Below, one piece after another: positions 8,441-16,628 of a DNA stretch of 64,000 nucleotides. The first letter of the stretch is position 1; every line of letters begins with the position of its first letter. The position numbers and the translations under genes were made by a program. The DNA comes from Marivita sp046592965. GTDB lineage: Bacteria; Pseudomonadota; Alphaproteobacteria; Rhodobacterales; Rhodobacteraceae. Where the stretch lies: positions 1 through 64,000 of the forward strand of contig NZ_JBISBV010000008.1 of NCBI RefSeq assembly GCF_046592965.1, written 5' to 3'. A model generated the notes under the pieces. That model did not search any database, had not been told where the DNA came from, and saw only the letters and a program-made list of their open reading frames with translations.

Positions 8441-10366
8441 CTACGTTTGGAACACATACGTCCCCGGAGCATCGGCCATGGCCGTATAGCCCGCCTCCGG
8501 CGCACCCATGGCAGGCGGTTTTGTCAGCGCGCCTGAATGCCCGTCCAGCCACGCCACCCATGCTTCCCACCACGATCCATCCTGCTTGTCAGTCGCGGCT
8601 TCCCATGATTGCGGATCGAGATGGCGATCCATTTTATTCATAGTTGCGATCTGAAAGGACCGGCGCGGATGGCCGACGCGACTGACAATGCCTGCGTTGT
8701 GGCCTCCGCTGGTCAACGCAAAGGTCACATCGGTATCTGTCAGCGCCCGTATTTCGAAAACCGAAGGCCAGGGCGCGACGTGGTCTTTTACCGTTCCGAC
8801 CGCGAAAATGGGGGCACGGATGTCGGTCAATGACACCGGACGGCCATCGACGTCGAACCGGCCCTCGGCCAGATCGTTGTTGAGGTAGAGCTTGCGCAGA
8901 TATTCCGAATGCATGGCGTAAGGCATGCGTGTGCCATCCGCGTTCCAGGCCATGAGGTCGTTCATGAACGGTTCCTCGCCCTTCAGATAATTTTGCGTCA
9001 CGCGAGACCAGATAAGGTCGTTCGAGCGCAGCATCTGGAACGCTCCGGCCATCTGCGTGGTGTCGAGGTAACCCTGTTTCCACATCACGCTGTCCAAGAA
9101 GGAAAGTTGGCTTTCATTGATGAACAGCTGCAATTCGCCGGATTCGGTGAAATCAACCTGACTTGCCAGCAAGGAGAGCGACGCGAACGGATCGTCGTCC
9201 TCGCGCGCAATCGCGGCTGCGCCAATCGACAGCAGCGTGCCGCCCAGACAATACCCTGTCGCGTGGATCTTCTGGCCGGGAACGATCGCCTTGATCGCGT
9301 CGAGTGATGCGTTCACACCCAGTTGGCGATAATCCTCCATCGTCAGGTCGCGGTCCTCCGCGTCGGGGTTTTTCCAGGAAATCATGAAGACCGTGTATCC
9401 TTGGCTGACAAGATATTTCACCAGCGAATTTTCGTGCGACAGATCGAGGATATAATATTTCATGATCCAGGCCGGAACGATCAGGATCGGCTCGGGATGT
9501 ACGGTCTTTGTGAGTGGGGCATACTGAATGAGCTCGATCAACCGGTTGCGATAGACGACTTTTCCCTTTGTGATCGCGACGTCGCGACCCGGTTGATAAT
9601 CCTCAGTGCCCTCGGGCGGGAGGTCAGTCATCATCGCTTGCACGTCTTTCGCAAAGATCCGCGCTCCACGAACCAGATTCTGCCCGCCATCGGCGCGGGT
9701 CTGTTGCAGGATCTCGGGATTGGTGGCGAGGAAATTGGACGGCGAAACCGTATCAAGCAGCTGCCGCATCAAAAATTGCAATTGGCGCTCATGCTCGGCC
9801 GTGACGCCGGGCACGTCAGTCACCACATTGTGCCACCATTGTTGCTGGAGCAGGAAGCCCTGATAGATCAAGTTGAACGGAGTCGACTGCCAAGCCTCAC
9901 CGCTGAACCGGTTGTCCTGCGGCAATGGCTCGATGCAGGGTTCGGTCTTGTCGGTCGTATCGGCGCATCTGATTGCAAACTGTGCATACCGGCGGGCCTT
10001 GTCGGCGGCCTTTTCGGCAAGTTGCAATTGTTTGCCTGGTGCTGACGCGATGTGTGTGGCCCAGTCAAACCAAGCACCCATCACTGCGGCTGGCGACAAC
10101 CCATGTGTGAAACGGGCGATAGACGTGTTGGCGGCATGATCAAGCGTTTCATGGACGATCGACATTGCGCCATTGTCCTTGGGTGTATGCGCTTGTGCTT
10201 TGGCTTGGACCTTTGGAAGGGCCGTTGACTTTGTCTTCTGTCCATCAGGGGCAACCGGACGCGGCAGGGTTTCGTCTGATTTGCGGCGATCCGCTTTCGT
10301 ACCAGCTGCACGTTCATCACCATCCTTGTGCAGCGACACCACTGTATCCTTGCTCGCATTATCCAT
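8441..10366 (-). CDS. phaC: Poly(3-hydroxyalkanoate) synthase, class I-like PhaC (641 aa)
   Basis: Polymerises (R)-3-hydroxyacyl-CoA into PHA/PHB at the granule surface. Seen: lipase-like box G-Y-C373-L-G-G with the nucleophilic Cys, catalytic D528 (VKDHVAPW) and H556 (GGHNAGI), and the PhaC core (PAWIMKYYILDLSHENSLVKYL) from about residue 298. The first 65 residues are polar, Lys/Thr/Pro-rich and probably disordered, making it longer than typical 590-residue class I enzymes. AGGAGG lies 9 bases before ATG 10366. No phaA, phaB or phasin gene is adjacent; a PHB-depolymerase-family esterase lies at 20948. It is divergent from the TetR/efflux operon, with a palindrome between them. Confidence 0.95.
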   Translation of the reverse strand: MDNASKDTVVSLHKDGDERAAGTKADRRKSDETLPRPVAPDGQKTKSTALPKVQAKAQAHTPKDNGAMSIVHETLDHAANTSIARFTHGLSPAAVMGAWFDWATHIASAPGKQLQLAEKAADKARRYAQFAIRCADTTDKTEPCIEPLPQDNRFSGEAWQSTPFNLIYQGFLLQQQWWHNVVTDVPGVTAEHERQLQFLMRQLLDTVSPSNFLATNPEILQQTRADGGQNLVRGARIFAKDVQAMMTDLPPEGTEDYQPGRDVAITKGKVVYRNRLIELIQYAPLTKTVHPEPILIVPAWIMKYYILDLSHENSLVKYLVSQGYTVFMISWKNPDAEDRDLTMEDYRQLGVNASLDAIKAIVPGQKIHATGYCLGGTLLSIGAAAIAREDDDPFASLSLLASQVDFTESGELQLFINESQLSFLDSVMWKQGYLDTTQMAGAFQMLRSNDLIWSRVTQNYLKGEEPFMNDLMAWNADGTRMPYAMHSEYLRKLYLNNDLAEGRFDVDGRPVSLTDIRAPIFAVGTVKDHVAPWPSVFEIRALTDTDVTFALTSGGHNAGIVSRVGHPRRSFQIATMNKMDRHLDPQSWEAATDKQDGSWWEAWVAWLDGHSGALTKPPAMGAPEAGYTAMADAPGTYVFQT

Positions 10367-10457
10367 GACTCACGGCCTCCTGGGCTTGCATCGAAACGGT
10401 TTTGACAATGAAAAAAGCCGAACCGCACATCGTGACAGAATCGTTTCGCTAAAAAGA

Positions 10458-10473
10458 TAGTAATTGATTACTA
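10458..10473. promoter_or_regulatory. Perfect palindrome TAGTAAT-TG-ATTACTA in the phaC / efflux divergent promoter
   Basis: Seven-base arms around a two-base centre, inside the 172-base divergent region between phaC (start 10366, minus) and the membrane-protein gene (start 10539, plus). Size and symmetry suit a TetR-family operator, and a TetR gene is the second gene of the rightward operon. The A+T-rich sequence around it is also where promoters of both units would lie. The binding protein is inferred, not shown. Confidence 0.5.
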
Positions 10474-10538
10474 ACTAAATTCAAGCCATGCTGGGATTGG
10501 AGCGGAAATCCACCTGTCGCATGTAAAAGAGGGCGATC

Positions 10539-10949
10539 ATGTTTGCCGGCAAATCCAATATCTCAGCAGGGTTCCTGTTTCTCAGCTTGTTCATGCTCTA
10601 CGGGTTTTTCCTGATTTACCTGCGCGATTTCGCCCCCGGAAAAGAACAGTGGATCGCCGATTATGGTGTTGGCGCGCACTTTGAATCGCGACTGGCCCAT
10701 GTGCATGGCAATTTGTTCGCGCTGCTCAACGTCGCGGTCGGTCTGGTGCTGTTGCGAATGCAATTGTCCCCCACCTCGACCCGCTGGATTTCCGGACTCG
10801 CGCTGGTGGGCATGTTGATGCCGCTGGGCATTCTCGCCGAGGTTCTGTTCGGCGTGCCGCCGATCTTCGTCATTGTTGGTGGGGTGTCGATGGTTCTGGC
10901 CTTGGGCTGGCTCTCATTCGAGGTTTGGCAGGCAGAGATTCGGCCATGA
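10539..10949 (+). CDS. Integral membrane protein, first gene of the efflux operon (136 aa)
   Basis: Seen: four hydrophobic stretches, near GFLFLSLFMLYGFFLIYL, LFALLNVAVGLVLLRM, WISGLALVGMLMPLGIL and FVIVGGVSMVLALGWLSF. After helix 1 is a polar loop with DFAPGKEQWIADYGVGAHFESRLAHVHGN, containing conserved-looking His residues. The family is not recognised with certainty; such four-helix proteins are often annotated only as membrane proteins. ATG 10539 follows a purine-rich stretch (AAGAGGGCG). Its stop overlaps the TetR start (ATGA), so it is coupled to the regulator and the ABC exporter. Confidence 0.7.
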   Translation: MFAGKSNISAGFLFLSLFMLYGFFLIYLRDFAPGKEQWIADYGVGAHFESRLAHVHGNLFALLNVAVGLVLLRMQLSPTSTRWISGLALVGMLMPLGILAEVLFGVPPIFVIVGGVSMVLALGWLSFEVWQAEIRP

Positions 10950-11590
10950 ACGCATATGTCCGGCAAAAGAACCTGCCAGCTGACGAACGCCGCAACGTCA
11001 CCGTCGAAGCGGTTGTGGAGCTTGCCGCGCGCACCAATCCCAGCGAGATCACGACGGCTGCGATTGCCAAGCATATGAACCTCACTCAAGGCGCCTTGTT
11101 TCGCCATTTTCCGAACAAGGAGGCGATCTGGAAAGCCGTGATGAGTTGGGTGGCCGAACGCCTGATGGCGCGGATCGACACAGCCGCCGAAGGCATCACA
11201 TCGCCGCTGGACTCCATGCAGGCGATGTTTCATGCCCATGTGACATTCGTTGCAGAACATCCGGGTGCGCCGCGTATGTTGTTTGGCGAGCTTCAGGGCG
11301 CAAAGGCAACGCCCTCGAAGTTGCTCGCACGCGAATTGATGGAACAATACGCCGCCCGCCTGACCCGCGTGATCGAAGCGGGGAAAGCCTGCGGGGAATT
11401 GCCAGACGAGTTGAATTCCAAGTCCGCAGCAACGCTCTTTATCGGTATGATTCAGGGGCTCGTCATGCAGTCTTTGATCGCGGGCGACACGGAGCGAATG
11501 CGAGCCGACGCGCCGCATGTCTTTGCGATCTTCCGGCGCGGTATTGAAACGGCGCAGACGGCAAACAGCGACGTCGAAGGAATCTCTTGA
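10946..11590 (+). CDS. TetR/AcrR-family transcriptional regulator (214 aa)
   Basis: Seen: an N-terminal TetR DNA-binding domain with the helix-turn-helix ITTAAIAKHMNLTQGALF-RHF-NKEAIWKAV at residues about 33-65, and a helical ligand-binding C-terminal domain (LQGAKATPSKLLARELM, SAATLFIGMIQGLV) of normal length. ATG 10946 overlaps the upstream stop; a frame open to 10925 is less likely. It is followed one base later by the HlyD gene. Inferred: ligand-responsive repressor of its own operon, probably acting at the 10458-10473 palindrome and then perhaps also on phaC. Confidence 0.9.
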   Translation: MNAYVRQKNLPADERRNVTVEAVVELAARTNPSEITTAAIAKHMNLTQGALFRHFPNKEAIWKAVMSWVAERLMARIDTAAEGITSPLDSMQAMFHAHVTFVAEHPGAPRMLFGELQGAKATPSKLLARELMEQYAARLTRVIEAGKACGELPDELNSKSAATLFIGMIQGLVMQSLIAGDTERMRADAPHVFAIFRRGIETAQTANSDVEGIS

Positions 11591-11591
11591 T

Positions 11592-12647
11592 ATGTCACGA
11601 AAACTGTCCGTAATCCTTGCCTTGGCAGTGTTGGCCGCTTTTCTGGGCTTTTCAGCGTGGAAGGTGCTTCTGGCGCCGGATGATATGCCGCCAGACGGCT
11701 TCGCACGCGGCAATGGCCGGATTGAAGCCGATCTGATCGACATCTCGACGCGCCTGACCGGCCGTGTCGCCGAAATCTCAGTGCGCGAAGGTGATCTGGT
11801 GCAGCCCGGCGATCTGCTTGCTGTCATGGATACAAGCGAGCTTGAAGCGCAGCAGATGCGCGCACAAGCTGCTGTGGCAAGTTCAGAAGCTGCCGTGACG
11901 GTTGCTGAAGCGGGCGTGACACAGGCGGAGGCCAGGCTTGCCCTGTCGCAGAGCGAATTGGCGCGAACCGAGACGCTGAGCACTCGCGGTGTGGTCACTG
12001 GCGAGGAATTGGACATCAGGCGCACCGAGGCGCAATTGGCCGAGGCGGGTCTTGCCGCAGCGCGCGCGGGTGTCGTGGCTCAACAACGTACCGTGGACGC
12101 CGAAAACGCGGCTCTTCGCGAAATCGAGGCGCGGATCGCCGACAGTGCGCTTTACGCTCCTGCGGCGGGGCGCGTTCTTTACCGGCTCGCGCAGCCCGGC
12201 GAGGTGATCGGCAGCGGCGGCAAGGTTCTGACACTGGTCAGTCTTGGCAAGATCTACATGGAATTCTTTTTGCCTGCCAGCGCCGCGCCACGGGTTCGGC
12301 TGGGCGACGAGGCCCGCATCGTGGTGGATATCAGGCCCGATGTGTCAATTCCCGCCGTGGTCAGTTTCGTCGCACCGCAGGCACAATTTACGCCCAAGCA
12401 GGTTGAAACAATCGAAGAACGCGAAAGCCTGATGTTCCGTATTCGCGTGCGCATTCCGGGCGACCTGGTTTCGGAGCGCCTCACTCAGGTCAAGACCGGT
12501 GTGCGCGGCGTGGCCTGGGTGCGGCTGGTCGGGCAAGACGGCACGGTACCGGATTGGCCCGACGGCCTGACGCCGCCAGTCGCAACCGGCCTGCCGTCAC
12601 CGCTCAATGGCACGCCATCTGATGCCGAAGGCGCAAGCTCGCAATGA
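11592..12647 (+). CDS. HlyD-family periplasmic adaptor of an ABC exporter (351 aa)
   Basis: Membrane-fusion protein linking the inner-membrane ABC exporter to the envelope. Seen: one N-terminal membrane anchor (VILALAVLAAFLGFSAWKVLL), a first lipoyl half (GRIEADLIDISTRLTGRVAEI), an Ala/Glu/Gln-rich coiled-coil hairpin (about residues 75-175), the second lipoyl half (DSALYAPAAGRVLYRLAQPGEVI) and a beta-barrel domain (about 205-320). Start 11592 lies one base after the TetR stop. The gene layout (regulator, HlyD, double-ATPase protein, ABC-2 permease) matches the E. coli YhiI/YhiH(RbbA)/YhhJ arrangement. Substrate is unknown, possibly a toxic hydrophobic compound. Confidence 0.9.
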   Translation: MSRKLSVILALAVLAAFLGFSAWKVLLAPDDMPPDGFARGNGRIEADLIDISTRLTGRVAEISVREGDLVQPGDLLAVMDTSELEAQQMRAQAAVASSEAAVTVAEAGVTQAEARLALSQSELARTETLSTRGVVTGEELDIRRTEAQLAEAGLAAARAGVVAQQRTVDAENAALREIEARIADSALYAPAAGRVLYRLAQPGEVIGSGGKVLTLVSLGKIYMEFFLPASAAPRVRLGDEARIVVDIRPDVSIPAVVSFVAPQAQFTPKQVETIEERESLMFRIRVRIPGDLVSERLTQVKTGVRGVAWVRLVGQDGTVPDWPDGLTPPVATGLPSPLNGTPSDAEGASSQ

Positions 12648-15418
12648 CTCGCAATGCTGACCTGTCTGACGGCCAGAAACCGTTGGCGGCAGCGGTGCAA
12701 CTGGTAAGTCACCGCTACGGCAAGGTTCTGGCGTTGAATGAAGTCACGCTGGATTTGCCTGCCGGTCGGATGGTCGGGCTGATCGGGCCGGACGGTGTCG
12801 GCAAATCGACGTTGATGGCTCTGATAGCTGGCGCCAAGAAGCTACAGTCGGGACATGTCGAAACCCTTGGTGGAGACATGACCTCTGCGCGTCATCGCGC
12901 GAATGCAGGACGGCGGATCGCGTTCATGCCACAGGGGTTGGGCCGAAATCTGTATCACGATCTGAGCATTCAGGAAAATCTGGACTTTTTCGGCAAGCTC
13001 TTCGGACTGGGCAAGGCCGAACGGTCGACGCGGATCGCCCGTCTGGCCCGCGCCACCGGCCTTGCAGCCTTTATGGACCGGCCTGCGGGCAAACTGTCCG
13101 GCGGGATGAAGCAGAAGCTGGGACTGTGCGCATCACTGATCCATGACCCCGATTTCCTGCTTCTGGACGAGCCGACAACCGGCGTCGATCCGCTGTCGCG
13201 GCGCCAATTCTGGGATCTGATCGACACCATCCGCGCCGATCGCCCGGAGATGAGCGTGCTGGTCTCCACCGCCTATATGGAAGAGGCGGCGAGCTTCGGG
13301 CATCTGGTGGCGATGGAGGGCGGGCGTGTCCTCGCCGAGGGCAGTCCTGACGAATTGATGGCGCGCACTGCAAAGCCCACGGTAGAAGCCGCCTATGTGG
13401 CCTTGCTGGGCGGTGACCGCGCCGACACATCAGCCGCCGAAATACCCGCGGCCAAGACCAAAATGGAACCGGGGCCGCCCGCCATCCGCGCCGAGGGTCT
13501 GACCAAGCGGTTCGGTGATTTCACCGCTGTCGATGCCGTCAGCTTCGAGATCGCGCGCGGTGAGATTTTCGGGTTTCTGGGCTCCAATGGCTGCGGCAAG
13601 ACGACGACTATGAAGATGCTGACCGGCCTGACCCCCGCAACCGAAGGGAAGGCGTGGATATTCGGTCAACCCGTCGATGCGCAGAACTTCGACGCGCGTC
13701 ATCGGGTCGGTTTCATGTCGCAATCCTTCTCGCTTTATGGCGAACTTTCGGTGCACGAAAACCTGCTGCTCCATGCGCGGCTTTATCACTTGGGTCGGAC
13801 ACTCACCGCACAGCGGATGGCAGAACTGGTGCCACGCTTTGGCCTTGAACCCTATCTCGATCAGGGGGCCGCATCGCTGCCGCTCGGGGTGCGTCAGCGT
13901 CTGTCGCTGGCCGTCGCGGTGATACATGCACCTGATATCCTGATCCTGGACGAGCCGACATCGGGCGTCGATCCGCAGGCCCGCGATATATTCTGGGACA
14001 TGCTGCTGGAATTGGCGCATCGCGATGGCGTGACGATTTTCATTTCGACTCATTTCATGGACGAAGGCATGCGCTGTGACAGGATTTCGCTGATGCACGC
14101 GGGCAAGGTTCTTGTGTCCGATGCGCCAAAGGCGCTGATCGCCGCGCGTGGCGTCGACACGCTTGAGGATGCCTTCATCGCCTATATGCTTGACGCGTCG
14201 GCAGCCGACGCGCCGGTGGAACAGGGGCTGTTGACCAGCACCGATACGCAAAAGGCTGACTCCGCTGCGTCACGTTTCAGCCTGCAAAGGCTACTGGCAT
14301 TCACCTCGCGCGAGGCGATGCAGGTGCGCCGCGATCCTGTGCGGCTTGTCTTTTCCTTTGTCGGCAGCGCGCTCCTGTTGCTCATCATGTCTTTTGGCAT
14401 CTCTCAAGAGGTCCGCAATTTTCCCTTCACAGCCTTCGATCAGGATCGCAGCCCCGAAAGCCGCGCCTATCTGTCGGGCTTTGAAGACTCGGCGTGGTTC
14501 ATGCAAGCCGCTCCGATTTCAGGCGCAGACGAACTTGATCGGAGAATGGCCAGCGGGGAGCTGGCCCTGGCGTTGAAAATTCCGCCCGGTTTTGGCAAAT
14601 CCCTGCGCCGCGGGGAAACCGCCGAAATCGCCGGGCTGATCGACGGCTCCGACACAAATCGCGCCGGTACAATCGAAAGCTACGTCGACGGCGCTCACGC
14701 GCATGTCCTTTCGGTCGGCACGCAATCGGCGCTGGCTCTGGGCGATCTGGCACCCTCAAGCCGCACGGGCGCTCCGGCACAGCTTATCCCGCGGTTTCGT
14801 TACAACCCGGCGATGGAAAGCCTGCCCGCCATCGGCCCTTCCATCCCGCCGCTCCTTTTGTTGCTGTTCCCCGCGATCCTGATGGCCGTCAGCGTCGCGC
14901 GGGAAAAAGAGATCGGTACGATTACCAACTTCTACGTCACCCCGACCAGCCGCGCCGAATTCCTGATCGGCAAGCAACTGGTCTACATAGGCATCACGCT
15001 TCTGAACTTCGTGATCCTGACGGCGCTGGTCGTGAGCGTTCTCGACGTGCCGTTGAAGGGCGATCCGGCAGCACTTGTCCTGGGTGCGCTACTATATGCC
15101 GTGGCGGCGACCGGCTATGGGCTTGTCGTGTCCATGCTGACCAAAACCCAGGTCACAGCGGTCTTTGCGGCAGCGATCCTGTCGGTGATGCCGACGCTGC
15201 AATTCTCGGGGATGATGACGCCTGTGTCGTCACTGGAAGGTGCCGCGCAGATCATGGGCACTTTCTGGCCCACCACGTGGTACATGGGTATCAGCGTCGG
15301 GACCTTTACCAAGGGGTTGGGACTTTCCGAGCTTGCAGGACACCTGCTGCGTCTGGCGGCGTTCGGGCCGATCCTCACCTTGCTTGCCGTGCTGGCGCTG
15401 CGTAAGCAGGAACGCTGA
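12644..15418 (+). CDS. Fused ABC exporter: two ATPase domains plus ABC-2 membrane domain, YhiH/RbbA type (924 aa)
   Basis: Seen: ATPase domain 1 (about residues 15-240) with Walker A GPDGVGKST at 48-56, signature LSGGMKQKLG and Walker B LLLDEPTTGVDP. ATPase domain 2 (about 275-510) has Walker A GSNGCGKTT and Walker B ILILDEPTSGVDP, but its signature reads LPLGVRQRLS instead of LSGGQ, so one composite ATP site may be weak. The ABC-2 membrane domain (about 550-924) has a first helix (LVFSFVGSALLLLIMSFGI), a large periplasmic loop and about five more helices. ATGA overlap with the HlyD gene. Known: such fusions pair with a YhhJ-type permease, the next gene. Confidence 0.92.
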   Translation: MTRNADLSDGQKPLAAAVQLVSHRYGKVLALNEVTLDLPAGRMVGLIGPDGVGKSTLMALIAGAKKLQSGHVETLGGDMTSARHRANAGRRIAFMPQGLGRNLYHDLSIQENLDFFGKLFGLGKAERSTRIARLARATGLAAFMDRPAGKLSGGMKQKLGLCASLIHDPDFLLLDEPTTGVDPLSRRQFWDLIDTIRADRPEMSVLVSTAYMEEAASFGHLVAMEGGRVLAEGSPDELMARTAKPTVEAAYVALLGGDRADTSAAEIPAAKTKMEPGPPAIRAEGLTKRFGDFTAVDAVSFEIARGEIFGFLGSNGCGKTTTMKMLTGLTPATEGKAWIFGQPVDAQNFDARHRVGFMSQSFSLYGELSVHENLLLHARLYHLGRTLTAQRMAELVPRFGLEPYLDQGAASLPLGVRQRLSLAVAVIHAPDILILDEPTSGVDPQARDIFWDMLLELAHRDGVTIFISTHFMDEGMRCDRISLMHAGKVLVSDAPKALIAARGVDTLEDAFIAYMLDASAADAPVEQGLLTSTDTQKADSAASRFSLQRLLAFTSREAMQVRRDPVRLVFSFVGSALLLLIMSFGISQEVRNFPFTAFDQDRSPESRAYLSGFEDSAWFMQAAPISGADELDRRMASGELALALKIPPGFGKSLRRGETAEIAGLIDGSDTNRAGTIESYVDGAHAHVLSVGTQSALALGDLAPSSRTGAPAQLIPRFRYNPAMESLPAIGPSIPPLLLLLFPAILMAVSVAREKEIGTITNFYVTPTSRAEFLIGKQLVYIGITLLNFVILTALVVSVLDVPLKGDPAALVLGALLYAVAATGYGLVVSMLTKTQVTAVFAAAILSVMPTLQFSGMMTPVSSLEGAAQIMGTFWPTTWYMGISVGTFTKGLGLSELAGHLLRLAAFGPILTLLAVLALRKQER

Positions 15419-15420
15419 AC

Positions 15421-16545
15421 ATGCGGCAGTTGACGAACATCTTCTGGCTGGTGGGAAAAGAGCTGAAAAGCGTGCTTGGTGATCCGGTGATGGTGGTCCT
15501 GATCCTGTGGTCCTTTGTCGTTGCTGTCGTGCTTGAGGCAAGCGGCGCTGGCGACACGGTCTACAACGCCGCGATCGCTATTCTTGACGAAGATAATTCA
15601 GCCCTGACACGGCAGTTGACAGATGCACTTGGCCCGCCCTGGTTCCAGCCTCCGGTGATGATTGCTCCCGATCAGGTGAGCACAGAAATGGATGCCGGGC
15701 GGATCATGTTCGTTCTCAGCTTTCCGCCGGGCTTCGAGGCCGATGTAATCAAGGGTCTTTCGCCGGCTGCCCAACTTGAAGTGGATGCCACAGCCGTGAG
15801 CCAGGCTCAGCTTGGCACCGATTACATTTCCAACATCCTGATTTCGGAAACCCGCGCCTTTCTCACGGGCATCCCGGATGCACCCGCCTCACCAGTGCAA
15901 CTGGAGCTGCGCCGCGCGTTCAACCCCAACGGTAATCCGGTCTGGTTCAAGGCAATGTCCTCGCTGCTCAACCAGCTTTCGTTGCTGACGATCGCGCTGA
16001 CCGGTGCGGCGATGCTGCGGGAACGCGAGCAAGGCACGATCGAACATCTGATGGTGATGCCCCTCACGCCGTTTGAAATCGCGCTGTCCAAGGTGCTGGC
16101 AAATGTCGTGGTCGTTCTGGCGGCCTTTACGCTGTCGCTGACCTTTGTCGTGCAGGAATTGTTGCAGGTTCCGGTGGCGGGTTCGGTGCCGCTGCTTCTG
16201 GTCGGAACGGCGGTTTATCTGGCCGCCGCAGCCGCAATCGGCATGTTCCTGGGCACAATGGCGCGCAGCATGGCGCAGTTTGCCTTGCTGGTGATCATGG
16301 TGATCATTCCCATCATCATGCTATCGGGGGGCATGGGCGCCGTTGAAAGCCAGCCCGACATCGTGCAGCGTCTCACGACAGTACTCCCATCGCGCCATTT
16401 TCTGGCTTTTGCCAAAGCAGTGGTGTTTCGCGGAGCCGGCGCCAGTGCAGTCTGGTTAGAAATGTCGCTCATGGCGGGATTGGGCGCGGCGTTTTTCGCG
16501 GCAAGCCTTGTGTTGTTCCGACGGTCGATGGATTTGTCCGGCTGA
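15421..16545 (+). CDS. ABC-2 type permease, YhhJ-like (374 aa)
   Basis: Second membrane half of the exporter. Seen: helix 1 (MVVLILWSFVVAVVLEA), a long extracytoplasmic loop of about 150 residues, then five helices (LSLLTIALTGAAML, VLANVVVVLAAFTLSLTFV, LLLVGTAVYLAAAAAIGMFL, FALLVIMVIIPIIMLSGG, and a last near residue 350). The EREQGTIEHLMVMPLTPFE motif on the cytoplasmic side is typical of ABC-2 permeases. It starts 2 bases after the ATPase gene and ends the operon; a strong hairpin follows at 16580-16606. Confidence 0.92.
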   Translation: MRQLTNIFWLVGKELKSVLGDPVMVVLILWSFVVAVVLEASGAGDTVYNAAIAILDEDNSALTRQLTDALGPPWFQPPVMIAPDQVSTEMDAGRIMFVLSFPPGFEADVIKGLSPAAQLEVDATAVSQAQLGTDYISNILISETRAFLTGIPDAPASPVQLELRRAFNPNGNPVWFKAMSSLLNQLSLLTIALTGAAMLREREQGTIEHLMVMPLTPFEIALSKVLANVVVVLAAFTLSLTFVVQELLQVPVAGSVPLLLVGTAVYLAAAAAIGMFLGTMARSMAQFALLVIMVIIPIIMLSGGMGAVESQPDIVQRLTTVLPSRHFLAFAKAVVFRGAGASAVWLEMSLMAGLGAAFFAASLVLFRRSMDLSG

Positions 16546-16579
16546 AGCCGCGATCCCCGGGATCCTTGCCGAACGCGTT

Positions 16580-16606
16580 GAACCCGCGCCGATGGGGCGC
16601 GGGTTC
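16580..16606. terminator. Hairpin between converging efflux operon and metal-ATPase gene
   Basis: Perfect 11-base-pair stem GAACCCGCGCC / GGCGCGGGTTC with a 5-base loop, lying between the ABC-2 permease stop (16545) and the P-type ATPase stop (16629). There is no U-tract on either side, so it may act as an RNA-stability structure or a factor-assisted, bidirectional terminator. Confidence 0.5.
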
Positions 16607-16628
16607 GGAGGTGATCATCTCGATCCAC

